Source of the DNA: Streptomyces sp. NBC_00490
Lineage (GTDB): Bacteria; Actinomycetota; Actinomycetes; Streptomycetales; Streptomycetaceae
Reading direction: 5' to 3'
NCBI RefSeq assembly: GCF_036013645.1
Contig: NZ_CP107869.1
Coordinates: 8,742,001 to 8,806,000, forward strand
DNA: 64,000 nt
Part shown: piece by piece, positions 25,926 through 34,265 of the stretch
How positions within the stretch are numbered: the stretch's first letter is position 1
How the letters are laid out: every line of letters starts with the position of its first letter
The notes under the pieces: generated by a model
Told to the model about the DNA's origin: nothing
Database searches by the model: none
What the model saw: only the letters and a program-made list of their open reading frames with translations
Made by a program: the position numbers and the translations under genes

Positions 25926-26764
25926 GCGATGCCCGCCCATTCCGGTCGGCCCAGTCGCTGGCCGAGGACGATCCACCCGACCATGGCCGCCAGGACCGGG
26001 TTGACGCTCATGAACAGGGCGAACGCCGGGGCCGGTACCCGGCGTAGCGTGAACAGGTCGGCGAGGTAGGGAACTGCTGAGGACAGCACACCGGCGGCCA
26101 CCGCGCAGCCGACCGCCCACGCCGTCGGCGGGTGCCGCACGGCGACGACGATCCCGACCGGCAGGAACATCAGGGCGGAGAGTGCCGCCGCGGCGGCCGA
26201 GCCCTGCGCTCCGGGGATGCGGCGGCCCACGCTGCGGTTGAGGAGGATGTACGCCGCCCAGCACCCGGCGGCCAGCAGGCCGAGGCCCATGCCGACATGG
26301 TCGGCGGAGGGGCGCGGGCGCATCAGCGTGACGACACCCGCCACCGCCAGCAGCGCACAGCACACGTCCACGCGCCGCCGGGTGGAGGTCAGGGCGATGG
26401 CCAGCGGGCCGAGGAACTCCAGGGTCACCGCGAGCCCCAGGCCGACGCGGTCGACGGCGGTGTAGAGGGAGAGGTTCATCGTCCCGAACACCACGGCCAG
26501 CAGTAGTACCGGCCACCACTGACTCCAGGTGAACGACCGGAACCGGGGCCGGCCGACGGCGAGGAGGACGGCCGCCGCGACGTACTGGCGGACCGCGACG
26601 ACCCCGATGGGGCCGATGACGGGGAAGGCGAGCGAACCGATCGCGGCACCGACCTGGTTGGACAGGCCGCTGCCCACCATGGTGGCCACCCCGGCCGGGC
26701 TCGTCCGGGACGGCCCGGTGGTGGGCGGGGGAGTGGCCGCGGGGCGTGCGGGTGCCTCTTGCAT
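25772..26764 (-). CDS. EamA/DMT family transporter
   Basis: A 330-residue membrane protein with about ten hydrophobic segments in two EamA halves (VGAAIGSLAFPVIGPIGVVA ... LYTAVDRVGLGLAVTLEFLG; WAAYILLNRSVGRRIPG ... LFMSVNPVLAAMVGWIVLGQ), resembling RhtA/YdcZ-type amino-acid or metabolite exporters. The last 45 or so residues (after ANALSIGTS) are a Pro/Arg-rich tail encoded by one unit of the tandem repeat and unlike normal EamA C-termini. ATG 26764, divergent from a LysR gene. Confidence 0.85.
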   Translation of the reverse strand: MQEAPARPAATPPPTTGPSRTSPAGVATMVGSGLSNQVGAAIGSLAFPVIGPIGVVAVRQYVAAAVLLAVGRPRFRSFTWSQWWPVLLLAVVFGTMNLSLYTAVDRVGLGLAVTLEFLGPLAIALTSTRRRVDVCCALLAVAGVVTLMRPRPSADHVGMGLGLLAAGCWAAYILLNRSVGRRIPGAQGSAAAAALSALMFLPVGIVVAVRHPPTAWAVGCAVAAGVLSSAVPYLADLFTLRRVPAPAFALFMSVNPVLAAMVGWIVLGQRLGRPEWAGIAAVVTANALSIGTSRRTARRPADSTADHPRPRRGRPRPLAAHPHRPPKDTP

Positions 26765-26832
26765 GGGCCGATCGTGCGCTCCCTCGACACTTGCGCAAAA
26801 TGCATGGCCCGGCCTATCTATACGCTGGAGTC

Positions 26833-27687
26833 ATGGATGTGGACCTCCGCCAGCTGCGCTGTCTCGTCGCCATCGTCGACGAGGGCACCTTCACCGACGC
26901 CGCCCTGGCCCTCGGGGTCTCCCAGGCGGCCGTCTCCCGCACCCTGGCCTCCTTCGAACGGGCTCTCGGGGTAAGGCTGTTGAGGCGTACCTCGCGCGAA
27001 GTGACCCCGACCCCGACCGGCCTGCGGGTTCTCGCGCATGCCCGGCGGGTGCTCGCCGAGGTCGACGACCTGGTCCGGGACGCCACCTCGGGCCACGCCC
27101 ATCTGCGCATGGGCTACGCCTGGTCCGCGCTCGGCCGGCACACCCTCGCCTTCCAGCGCCGCTGGAGCCGGGAGCATCCGGGGACCGACCTGCACCTGGT
27201 CCGGGTCAACTCGGCCACGGCCGGTCTCGCGGAGGGCGCCTGTGACCTGGCCGTCGTACGCCGGTCCGTGGACGAGCGGCGGTTCGAGTCGGTCATCGTC
27301 GGCCTGGAGCGGCGGCTGTGCGCGATGGCCGCCGACGATCCGCTGGCCCGGCGCCGGTCCGTGCGGCTGGCCGACCTGGCGGGGCGCGTCCTGCTCGTCG
27401 ACCGGCGTACCGGTACCGCGACCGCTGACCTGTGGCCGCCGGAGGTCCGCCCGGCCACCGAGGAGACGCAGGACGTCGACGACTGGCTGAACATCATCGC
27501 CACCGGCCGCTGTGTCGGCATGACGCCGGAGTCGACGGCCAACCAGTACCCGCGCCCCGGTGTCGTGTACCGGCCGGTGCGCGACGGCGAGCCCATCGCC
27601 GTGCGGCTCGCGTGGTGGCGGGACGACCCGCATCCGGCCCTGCCGGCGGTGAGGGAACTGCTCACGACGCTGTATCGCGAGGGCTGA
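26833..27687 (+). CDS. LysR family transcriptional regulator
   Basis: A 284-residue LysR protein. The HTH at about 5-62 reads LRQLRCLVAIVDEGTFTDAA, LALGVSQAAVSRTLASFERA, LGVRLLRRTSREVTPTPTG; a short effector domain follows. It is divergent from the EamA transporter across 68 bases that contain TTGCGCAAAATGCAT (a possible LysR-type dyad). Likely regulates that transporter. Confidence 0.88.
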   Translation: MDVDLRQLRCLVAIVDEGTFTDAALALGVSQAAVSRTLASFERALGVRLLRRTSREVTPTPTGLRVLAHARRVLAEVDDLVRDATSGHAHLRMGYAWSALGRHTLAFQRRWSREHPGTDLHLVRVNSATAGLAEGACDLAVVRRSVDERRFESVIVGLERRLCAMAADDPLARRRSVRLADLAGRVLLVDRRTGTATADLWPPEVRPATEETQDVDDWLNIIATGRCVGMTPESTANQYPRPGVVYRPVRDGEPIAVRLAWWRDDPHPALPAVRELLTTLYREG

Positions 27688-27732
27688 GCTGCGACCATGG
27701 ACGACAAGCATGCCTGCAATACAGCGGACAAA

Positions 27733-27766
27733 ATTGTTGACAATGTTGTCTGGCTAGATTTAGGTT
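27733..27766 (+). promoter_or_regulatory. Promoter and operator of the GntR/aromatic-cleavage unit
   Basis: The near-palindrome ATTGTTGACAAT (27733-27744; ATTGT/ACAAT arms) contains the -35 TTGACA (27737-27742), 18 bases before the -10 TAGGTT (27761-27766). ATTGTTGACAA recurs upstream of the MFS gene (32018-32028). GntR-type proteins bind short dyads like this. Confidence 0.65.
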
Positions 27767-27794
27767 CGACAGGCACTCACTCAGGGAGGGCACG

Positions 27795-28445
27795 ATGCCG
27801 AAAGAAGCCCGTCCGAGCACCGGGGAGCAGGCCAAGCAGCATGCGCTCGCGCAGCTGCGGCAGGCGATCCTGCACGGCGAGATGGCACCGGCGCAGCGGC
27901 TGGTGGAGAACGAGCTCGCCGAGCAGTTCGGTGTGACGCGGGCCAGCATCCGCGCGGCACTCATCGATCTGGAGTCCCAGGGGCTCGTGGAGCGGATCCG
28001 CAACCGTGGTTCACGGGTGCGGGTGGTGACCGTGGACGAAGCGGTCGCCATCACCGAGTGCCGGATGGTCCTCGAAGGGCTGTGCGCGGCGAAGGCGTCG
28101 GTCGCGGCGAGCGACGAGCAGCTGGTCGAACTCACCGACCTGGGTACGGCCATGTCCAAGGCCGTCGCCGACGGGGAGCCGGTCACCTACTCCGAGCTCA
28201 ACCACGAACTGCACGTCCGTATCCGGGAGTTCTCCGGCCAGCAGACCGCACAGGAACTGCTGGAGCGGCTCAATGCCCAACTGGTCCGTCACCGCTTCCA
28301 GTTGGCGCTGCGTCCGGGGCGTCCGCAGCAATCCCTGAACGAGCATCTGACCATGATCGAGGCGATCAGGGCCAGGGACCCGCAGGCGGCCGAGACGGCC
28401 GTCCGCGCCCACCTCACCAGCGTGATCGAGGCGCTGCGCGACTGA
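27795..28445 (+). CDS. GntR family regulator (FadR/FCD subfamily)
   Basis: A 216-residue regulator. The GntR winged HTH is at about 18-80 (QAILHGEMAPAQRLVENELA, EQFGVTRASIRAALIDLESQ, GLVERIRNRGSRVRV) and the FCD all-helical effector domain from about 85, with the His/Asp-type metal-ligand positions in ELNHELHVRI and NEHLTMIEAI. It is first in the aromatic-cleavage region, and its operator occurs at its own and at the MFS promoter. Likely ligand is the ring substrate or a pathway intermediate. Confidence 0.88.
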   Translation: MPKEARPSTGEQAKQHALAQLRQAILHGEMAPAQRLVENELAEQFGVTRASIRAALIDLESQGLVERIRNRGSRVRVVTVDEAVAITECRMVLEGLCAAKASVAASDEQLVELTDLGTAMSKAVADGEPVTYSELNHELHVRIREFSGQQTAQELLERLNAQLVRHRFQLALRPGRPQQSLNEHLTMIEAIRARDPQAAETAVRAHLTSVIEALRD

Positions 28446-28490
28446 TCACGTGCGGGGCGGGCGCCCACTTGTCAGCAAGGAGATTTCAGC

Positions 28491-29240
28491 ATGACCCAGG
28501 CCAATGCGCCCGCCGGCCCACGATCGACACTTGTCATCACCGCGCACGCCGGCGACTTCGTGTGGCGTGCGGGTGGCGCCATCGCCCTGGCGGCGTCCCG
28601 CGGCGAGAAGGTCACCATCGCCTGTCTGACCTTCGGTGAGCGCGGTGAGTCCGCCAAGGCGTGGCGCGAGGGCAGGAAGCTGGACGAGATCAAGGCGATA
28701 CGCCGGGACGAGGCGGAGCGGGCCGCGGCCACCCTCGGCGCCGAGGTCCGCTTCTTCGACGCCGGCGACTACCCGCTGCTGGTCACCCCCGAACTGACCG
28801 ACCGGCTCGTCGAGGTCTACCGCGACACCCAGCCCGACGTCGTGCTCACCCACCCCGTCGAGGACCCGTACAACGGCGACCACCCGGCCGCCAGCCGCAT
28901 GGCCCTGGAGGCCCGCGTCCTGGCGCAGGCCATCGGCTACCCCGGCCCCGGCGAGATCATCGGCGCCCCGCCGGTCTTCTTCTTCGAGCCGCACCAGCCC
29001 GAGATGAGCGGCTTCAAGCCCGAGGTCCTCCTCGACATCACCGAGGTCTGGGACACCAAGCGCGAGGCCATGGAGTGCCTGGCGGCCCAGCAGCACCTGT
29101 GGGACTACTACACCGACCTCGCCGTCCGCCGGGGCGTCCAGCTCAAGCGCAACGCCGGCCCGAACCTGGGCCTGGCCCACAAGACCATGGCCGAGGCGTA
29201 CATGCGTCCCTACCCGCAGATCGCGAAGGAGCTGGCGTGA
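28491..29240 (+). CDS. galB: PIG-L/LmbE-family hydrolase, 4-oxalomesaconate hydratase (GalB)-like
   Basis: A 249-residue PIG-L/LmbE-fold zinc protein. The usual AHPDD motif is AHAGDFVWRAGGAIAL, the variant seen in GalB of the Pseudomonas putida gallate pathway, where the enzyme hydrates 4-oxalomesaconate rather than deacetylating. The other zinc His is in HPVEDPYNGDHPAA. AAGGAG lies nine bases before ATG 28491. It is followed by GalC- and GalD-like genes with 4-base overlaps, which strongly supports the hydratase role over a mycothiol-type deacetylase. Confidence 0.82.
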   Translation: MTQANAPAGPRSTLVITAHAGDFVWRAGGAIALAASRGEKVTIACLTFGERGESAKAWREGRKLDEIKAIRRDEAERAAATLGAEVRFFDAGDYPLLVTPELTDRLVEVYRDTQPDVVLTHPVEDPYNGDHPAASRMALEARVLAQAIGYPGPGEIIGAPPVFFFEPHQPEMSGFKPEVLLDITEVWDTKREAMECLAAQQHLWDYYTDLAVRRGVQLKRNAGPNLGLAHKTMAEAYMRPYPQIAKELA

Positions 29241-29941
29241 GCGGCGTGATCGTCACCGACCCGCCGAAGGCGGACCTGAAGGACGTCGACGCGCTGGCAC
29301 AGTACGGCGTGGCCACCGTCAGCGAGGCGATGGGCCGAACCGGCCTGCTGGGCCCGGAGATCCGCCCCGTCCAGCAGGGCGTACGGGTCGCCGGTACGGC
29401 CGTCACCGTGCTCAGCTGGCCCGGCGACAACCTCATGATCCACGCCGCCGTCGAGCAGTGCGGCGAGGGCGACATCCTGGTCGTCACCACCACCTCGCCG
29501 TGCACGGACGGCCTGTTCGGCGAGCTGTTCGCGACCGCCCTGAAGCAGCGCGGGGTACGCGGCGTCGTCACCGGCACCGGCATCCGCGACACCCAGGAAC
29601 TGCGCGACATGGGCTTCGCCGCCTGGTCGCGCGCGGTCTCCTCGCAGGGCACGGTCAAGGCCACCGGCGGCTCGGTCAACGTGCCGATCGCCATCGACGG
29701 CCAGGTGATCCGCCCCGGCGACGTGATCCTCGCCGACGACGACGGCGTCGTGGTCGTCCCGCGTGAGCGCGCCCGGGAGACGGCTCTGAAGGCCGAGGCC
29801 CGGGAGGCCAAGGAGGCCGCCACCCGCGCCGCCTTCATCGAGGGCCAACTCGGCCTGGACCGCTACGGGTTGCGGGACACCCTCGAGCGGCTCGGCGTCG
29901 AGTACCGGTCGTACGAGGAGTACGCGGGGGAGACCTCGTGA
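29237..29941 (+). CDS. galC: 4-carboxy-4-hydroxy-2-oxoadipate aldolase (GalC/HMG-CHA aldolase, RraA fold)
   Basis: A 234-residue RraA/HMG-CHA aldolase. It cleaves 4-carboxy-4-hydroxy-2-oxoadipate to pyruvate and oxaloacetate. Visible segments are VATVSEAMGRTGLLGPEIRP, GDNLMIHAAVEQCGEGDILV, GVVTGTGIRDTQELRDMGF (Arg and Asp for substrate and metal) and VIRPGDVILADDDGVVVVP. GTG start overlaps the GalB stop (GTGA); stop overlaps the GalD start the same way. Confidence 0.88.
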   Translation: MSGVIVTDPPKADLKDVDALAQYGVATVSEAMGRTGLLGPEIRPVQQGVRVAGTAVTVLSWPGDNLMIHAAVEQCGEGDILVVTTTSPCTDGLFGELFATALKQRGVRGVVTGTGIRDTQELRDMGFAAWSRAVSSQGTVKATGGSVNVPIAIDGQVIRPGDVILADDDGVVVVPRERARETALKAEAREAKEAATRAAFIEGQLGLDRYGLRDTLERLGVEYRSYEEYAGETS

Positions 29942-31032
29942 CCTCCGTGCCCGAGGAGGTGCCCTGTCTGCTGATGCGGGGCGGCACCTCCAAGGGCGCC
30001 TACTTCCTCGCCGGCGACCTCCCCGCCGAACCCGCCCTGCGCGACGACCTGTTGCTGCGCATCATGGGCAGTCCGGACGAGCGGCAGATCGACGGTCTGG
30101 GCGGCGCGCACCCGCTCACCAGCAAGGTGGCCGTCGTCTCGCCGTCCGCCGATCCGCAGGCAGACGTCGACTATCTCTTCCTCCAGGTCGTCGTCGACCG
30201 ACCGGAGGTGAGTGACCGTCAGAACTGCGGGAACATCCTCGCGGGCGTCGGCCCCTTCGCCGTCGAGCGCGGACTGGTCCCGGCGGGGGAGGAGCGCACC
30301 TCCGTCCGGATCCGCATGGTCAACACCGGCGACCACGCCACGGCGACCTTCCCCACTCCGGGCGGCCGGGTCGACTACACCGGCGACGCACGGATCTCCG
30401 GCGTGCCGGGCGCAGCCGCTCCGGTGGTCATCGAGTTCCCGGCCGGCGCGGGCGAACTGCTGCCTACGGGAAGCGTCCGCGACGAGATCGACGGCGTCCA
30501 GGTGACCTGCGTGGACAACGGGATGCCGACCGTGCTGATCGCCGCCACTTCGCTGAAGGTCACCGGGTACGAGTCGCCCAAGGACCTGGAGGAGGACCTG
30601 ACGCTCGCCGACCGGCTGCGCCGGATCCGCCTGGAGGCGGGCCGGCTGATGGGCCTGGGCGACGTCTCGGACACCACCGTCCCCAAGCTCACCCTCCTCG
30701 CCCCGCCCCGCGACGGCGGCGCGGTCACCACCCGAACCTTCATACCGGTGCGCTGTCACACGTCGATCGGTGTGCTCGGCGCGGCCAGTGTGGCCGCCGG
30801 GCTGCGGATCGACGGCAGTGTGGGGGCGGATCTCGCGGAGCTGCCGCCCGGCAGCGATCGGATGCGCATAGAACATCCCACCGGATTCCTCGACATCGAA
30901 AGCAGCCTCGGGACCACCCCCGAAGGCCTTCCCACCGCCCGCCGCACGGCCGTGGTCCGCACGGCCCGCAAGATCTTCGACGGCAGCGTCTTCCCCCGGG
31001 CTGCCGCACGACCCCAAGGAGGTCACCGATGA
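29938..31032 (+). CDS. galD: PrpF-family isomerase, 4-oxalomesaconate tautomerase (GalD)-like
   Basis: A 364-residue PrpF protein (two diaminopimelate-epimerase-like halves). Start segment PCLLMRGGTSKGAYF is the PrpF hallmark; SDRQNCGNILAGVGPFA carries the conserved Cys-Gly-Asn catalytic region, and CHTSIGVLGAASVA is the second conserved segment. In gallate breakdown GalD converts the keto form of 4-oxalomesaconate to the enol form used by GalB. GTG start, coupled on both sides by 4-base overlaps. PrpF itself (aconitate isomerase of the methylcitrate cycle) is the alternative, made unlikely by the neighbours. Confidence 0.85.
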   Translation: MTSVPEEVPCLLMRGGTSKGAYFLAGDLPAEPALRDDLLLRIMGSPDERQIDGLGGAHPLTSKVAVVSPSADPQADVDYLFLQVVVDRPEVSDRQNCGNILAGVGPFAVERGLVPAGEERTSVRIRMVNTGDHATATFPTPGGRVDYTGDARISGVPGAAAPVVIEFPAGAGELLPTGSVRDEIDGVQVTCVDNGMPTVLIAATSLKVTGYESPKDLEEDLTLADRLRRIRLEAGRLMGLGDVSDTTVPKLTLLAPPRDGGAVTTRTFIPVRCHTSIGVLGAASVAAGLRIDGSVGADLAELPPGSDRMRIEHPTGFLDIESSLGTTPEGLPTARRTAVVRTARKIFDGSVFPRAAARPQGGHR

Positions 31033-31979
31033 CTCCGCCGCTCGGCGACATCGCGCACATCGGCCACGCCCAGCTGTTCACCCCGGACCTGGACGCCAGC
31101 GTCGGCTTCTTCACCGACTACCTGGGCCTCACGGTCAACGGACAGGACGGCGACACCGTCCGGCTGCGGACCTTCGACGACTACGAGCACCACAGCCTGG
31201 TCCTCACCGCCCGCGAACAGCCCGGCCTCGGCCGGCTCGCCCTGCGCACCTCCAGCGAGGAGGCCCTCCACCGCCGCATCGAAGCGATCGAGGCGGCGGG
31301 AGGCACCGGCAAATGGGTCGAGGACGAACCGGGTATCGGCCGCCTCTACGTCACGACCGACCCGGACGGCCATGAACACGCCCTGTACTGGGAGAGCGAG
31401 CACTACCGGGCCCCCGACGAGCTCAGGCCCGCGCTGAAGAACCAGCCGCAGGCCAAACCCAACCGGGGCGTGGGCGTACGGCGCTTGGACCACGTCAACT
31501 TCCTCGCCGCCGACGTGCTCGCCAACGCCGAGTTCCAGCAGAACGTCCTCGGCGCCCGGCCCACCGAGCAGATCCGGCTGGACAGCGGGAGGATCGCGGC
31601 GCGCTGGCTGACGTACACGAACAAGTCGTACGACGTCGTCTACACCTCGGACTGGACCGGCAGCACCGGGCGGCTGCACCACATCGCCTTCGCGACGGAC
31701 TCCCGCGAGGACATCCTGCGCGCGGCCGATCTCGCCATCGACAGCGGGGTGTTCATCGAGACGGGCCCGCACAAGCACGCCATCCAGCAGACGTTCTTCC
31801 TCTACGTCTACGAGCCGGGCGGCAACCGCGTCGAGCTGTGCAACCCGCTCACGCGGCTCGTCCTCGCGCCCGACTGGCCGCTGATCACCTGGACCGAGGA
31901 GGAGCGCAAGAAGGGGCAGGCCTGGGGTCTGCAGACCATTGAGTCGTTCCACACGCACGGGACGCCACCGGTGGTCTGA
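31029..31979 (+). CDS. VOC-family extradiol ring-cleavage dioxygenase
   Basis: A 316-residue type I extradiol dioxygenase with two tandem VOC (glyoxalase-like) halves (about 8-125 and 150-270). The Fe(II) ligands are predicted as His155 (RRLDHVNF), a His of LHHIAF (217/218) and Glu269 (YEPGGNRVEL); His250 is the active-site base in a near-complete family signature. Family relatives cleave catechols and homoprotocatechuate. Coupled (ATGA) to GalD-, GalC- and GalB-like genes, so its product should be 4-oxalomesaconate or a similar tricarboxylate, which would make the substrate gallate or a protocatechuate-type acid; this is inference. Confidence 0.85.
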   Translation: MTPPLGDIAHIGHAQLFTPDLDASVGFFTDYLGLTVNGQDGDTVRLRTFDDYEHHSLVLTAREQPGLGRLALRTSSEEALHRRIEAIEAAGGTGKWVEDEPGIGRLYVTTDPDGHEHALYWESEHYRAPDELRPALKNQPQAKPNRGVGVRRLDHVNFLAADVLANAEFQQNVLGARPTEQIRLDSGRIAARWLTYTNKSYDVVYTSDWTGSTGRLHHIAFATDSREDILRAADLAIDSGVFIETGPHKHAIQQTFFLYVYEPGGNRVELCNPLTRLVLAPDWPLITWTEEERKKGQAWGLQTIESFHTHGTPPVV

Positions 31980-31991
31980 GCTGGGCAAAGG

Positions 31992-32062
31992 GCCGCCCGC
32001 CGATGATTGTCGATGAGATTGTTGACAAAAACGTTGACTCTCGGCGGGCGGCTCCTTAGCGT
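31992..32062 (+). promoter_or_regulatory. MFS promoter and GntR operator inside a 12-base inverted repeat
   Basis: GCCGCCCGCCGA (31992-32003) and TCGGCGGGCGGC (32041-32052) form a perfect inverted repeat. The 37-base interval contains ATTGTTGACAA (32018-32028), as at the GntR promoter. TTGACT (32034-32039), 17 bases and TAGCGT (32057-32062) form a promoter for the MFS gene. The repeat may also act as the 3' terminator stem of the upstream operon. Confidence 0.62.
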
Positions 32063-32093
32063 CTAGCGCACCAAGCACGAGAGGTAACCAACG

Positions 32094-33428
32094 ATGTCTT
32101 CCTCCCCCTCCCCCGCTCTGTCCGCCCGCGGCAGCAGACTGGCCCTCCTGGTCGTCGGTCTGTGCTGGCTGGCCGTGCTCTTCGACGGCCTCGACATGTT
32201 CATCTACGGCTCGGTGCTGCCGCACCTGCTGGAGACGAAGACCTTCGGCCTCACCGCCGACCAGGCCGGCGACCTCGGCTCCTACGCCACCTTCGGAATG
32301 CTGATCGGCGCGCTCACCGCCGGCACCGTCGCCGACCGCATCGGCCGCAAGAAGCTCATGGTCGGCTGCGTGACCCTCTTCTCGCTGGCCTCCGGCGTCT
32401 GCGCCATGGCGGGCAGCGTCGAGGTCTTCGGCCTCGGCCGCACCCTGGCGGGCATCGGCCTCGGCGGCCTGCTGCCCACCGCGATCAGCATGGTCTCCGA
32501 CTACGCCCCGCGCGGTCGCGGCGCCCTCGTCATCGGCCTGTTGATGACCGCCCACCACGCGGGCGGCATCCTCTCCGCCTACGTCGCCAAGTGGCTCATC
32601 GACCCCGTCGGCTGGCGCGCCGCCTTCTGGGTCTGCGTGCTCCCGCTGCTCTTCGCGCCGGTGCTCGCCCGGTTCCTGCCCGAGTCGCTGAGCTTCCTCG
32701 TCGCCAAGGGCCGCACCGAGGAGGCCCGCGCGCTGGCCGAGCGGTACGAGGTCGCACTGCCCGCCGCCAAGGGCGGCAGGCAGGCCGCGGCCGAGCGCTG
32801 GAACTCGCTGCTCAACCTGTTCCGCGGCGGCGAGTGGATCCAGACCCTGCTGTACTGGCTCGCCTCCTTCGGCGGACTGCTCCTCGTCTACGGCGTCGCC
32901 ACCTGGCTGCCCACCCTGATGCGCGCCGAGGGCTACGAGCTCGCCAACGCGCTGACCTTCGTCGTCGTCTTCAACCTCGGCGGCATCGTGGGCATGCTCG
33001 TCGCGGGCCGGGCCGCCGACCGCTTCGGTGCCCCGCGCATCTCGGCACTCTGGTTCGCGCTGACCGCCGCGGGCGTCTTCCTGCTCAGCGTCCACATGCC
33101 GATGGGCGTGACCATGGCGGTCGTCTTCCTCACCGGAGTCTTCCTCAACAGCGCCCAGACGATGATCTACGCGACGGTCTCGATCGCCTCCACCCCGGAC
33201 AGCCGTGCCACCGCCGTCGGCTGGACCTCCGGCATGGGCCGCTTCGGCGCCGTCTTCGGCCCGTGGCTCGGCGGCCAGCTGCTCGCCGCGGGCAACGGGG
33301 AGTTCGGCTTCACCGCCTTCGCGATCGCCGGACTGTCGTCCATGGTCTTCATCGGCATTGCCGCACTGCGCGGCTCCAGGCCGGCCGCGCGGAGCGGTGC
33401 GGACCAGGAGTTGGTCGGCGCCCACTGA
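32094..33428 (+). CDS. MFS aromatic acid:H+ symporter (AAHS family)
   Basis: A 444-residue 12-segment MFS protein. DGLDMFIYGSVLP in segment 1 is the AAHS hallmark (PcaK, GalT, BenK), GTVADRIGRKKLM is the loop 2-3 motif A, and VSDYAPRGRGALVIGLLM is in the fifth segment. It sits downstream of the ring-cleavage operon with its own promoter and the shared GntR operator, so it is the likely importer of the aromatic acid. Confidence 0.9.
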   Translation: MSSSPSPALSARGSRLALLVVGLCWLAVLFDGLDMFIYGSVLPHLLETKTFGLTADQAGDLGSYATFGMLIGALTAGTVADRIGRKKLMVGCVTLFSLASGVCAMAGSVEVFGLGRTLAGIGLGGLLPTAISMVSDYAPRGRGALVIGLLMTAHHAGGILSAYVAKWLIDPVGWRAAFWVCVLPLLFAPVLARFLPESLSFLVAKGRTEEARALAERYEVALPAAKGGRQAAAERWNSLLNLFRGGEWIQTLLYWLASFGGLLLVYGVATWLPTLMRAEGYELANALTFVVVFNLGGIVGMLVAGRAADRFGAPRISALWFALTAAGVFLLSVHMPMGVTMAVVFLTGVFLNSAQTMIYATVSIASTPDSRATAVGWTSGMGRFGAVFGPWLGGQLLAAGNGEFGFTAFAIAGLSSMVFIGIAALRGSRPAARSGADQELVGAH

Positions 33429-33447
33429 CCGGGGCGAGGGGCAAGGA

Positions 33448-33488
33448 CGGAAGCCGGTCACCGCATGCGCTGCGGCGACCGGCTTCCG
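33448..33488. terminator. Bidirectional terminator hairpin
   Basis: CGGAAGCCGGTC (33448-33459) pairs with GACCGGCTTCCG (33477-33488); the interior CCGCA/TGCGG adds a second 5-pair stem. It lies between the convergent MFS and MBL genes. Confidence 0.8.
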
Positions 33489-33493
33489 GCATG

Positions 33494-34237
33494 TCAGAGA
33501 TCCACGACGAGGTCCGGGGCGGCGATGCCGAGGGGGCCGGCGAAGGCTTCACCGGCCGCTTCCAGAGCCGCCGCCGTGTCGGTGCCCGGCCACAGGTGCG
33601 TGAGCAACAGCCTTGCCGTGCCCGCCTGTCGGGCGTACCGGCCGGCCAGGCGCGCGGTCAGCAGATACGGGGCGTCGCCGGGCGACGGGACCCGGTGGAC
33701 GTACGTCGCCTCGGACAGGAAGAGATCCGCACCCTCGGCGAGGCGCGGGATGTCCTCGCTCGGACCGGTGTCCCCGGTGTAGACCAGCACGGCCTCCGGA
33801 GTGCTGATCCGCAGGCCGGCGTTGGGCACGAAGTGCGGCAGGAGCCGGGTGCCGACGGTGAAGGGGCCGATCCTCAGCCGGCCACCGGGACGGAACTCGT
33901 GCAGGCGGTAGGCGGCGGCGAGCATGCTGGGCTTGTCGAGGGCGAGCACGGCGTCGAGGGCACCCTGCGGGGCGTACACCGGCAGCGCGGGCGGCGGATC
34001 GTCGCTCAACCCCCGTGCGCGGAGCAGGGGATTGAGGTCGGCGCAGTGGTCGGGGTGGCCGTGGCTGACCAGGACGGCGTCCACGGCGTCGACCGTGAGG
34101 CGCGTCAACAGGCGCGGCAGCGTCGCGTATCCGGGGTCGACGAGGAGGCGGAAGCCGTCGTCCTCGACCACGTAGCCGCTGCATGCCTGCGTGGCGGTGG
34201 GCCAGGCGCCGCAGCCGCCGAGAACTGTCAATCGCAT
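33494..34237 (-). CDS. MBL-fold metallohydrolase (RNase Z-like)
   Basis: A 247-residue metallo-beta-lactamase-fold protein. The metal motif is SHGHPDHCADL, with later ligands in PHFVPNAGLRI, TGDTGPSE and THLWPG. It resembles small RNase Z/ElaC-like and phosphodiesterase-type MBL hydrolases but lacks an obvious exosite arm. Single-gene unit, convergent with the MFS gene and 28 bases beyond the alpha/beta hydrolase stop, so the two may be co-transcribed. Substrate unknown. Confidence 0.85.
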   Translation of the reverse strand: MRLTVLGGCGAWPTATQACSGYVVEDDGFRLLVDPGYATLPRLLTRLTVDAVDAVLVSHGHPDHCADLNPLLRARGLSDDPPPALPVYAPQGALDAVLALDKPSMLAAAYRLHEFRPGGRLRIGPFTVGTRLLPHFVPNAGLRISTPEAVLVYTGDTGPSEDIPRLAEGADLFLSEATYVHRVPSPGDAPYLLTARLAGRYARQAGTARLLLTHLWPGTDTAAALEAAGEAFAGPLGIAAPDLVVDL

Positions 34238-34265
34238 GGCCCAGGAGCTTAGTTCGGCTCGGTCG

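Noticed and set aside
28491..29240. Mycothiol-type GlcNAc-Ins deacetylase (MshB/Mca)
   Set aside because: The AHPDD motif is replaced by AHAGD as in GalB, and the gene is coupled to GalC- and GalD-like genes.
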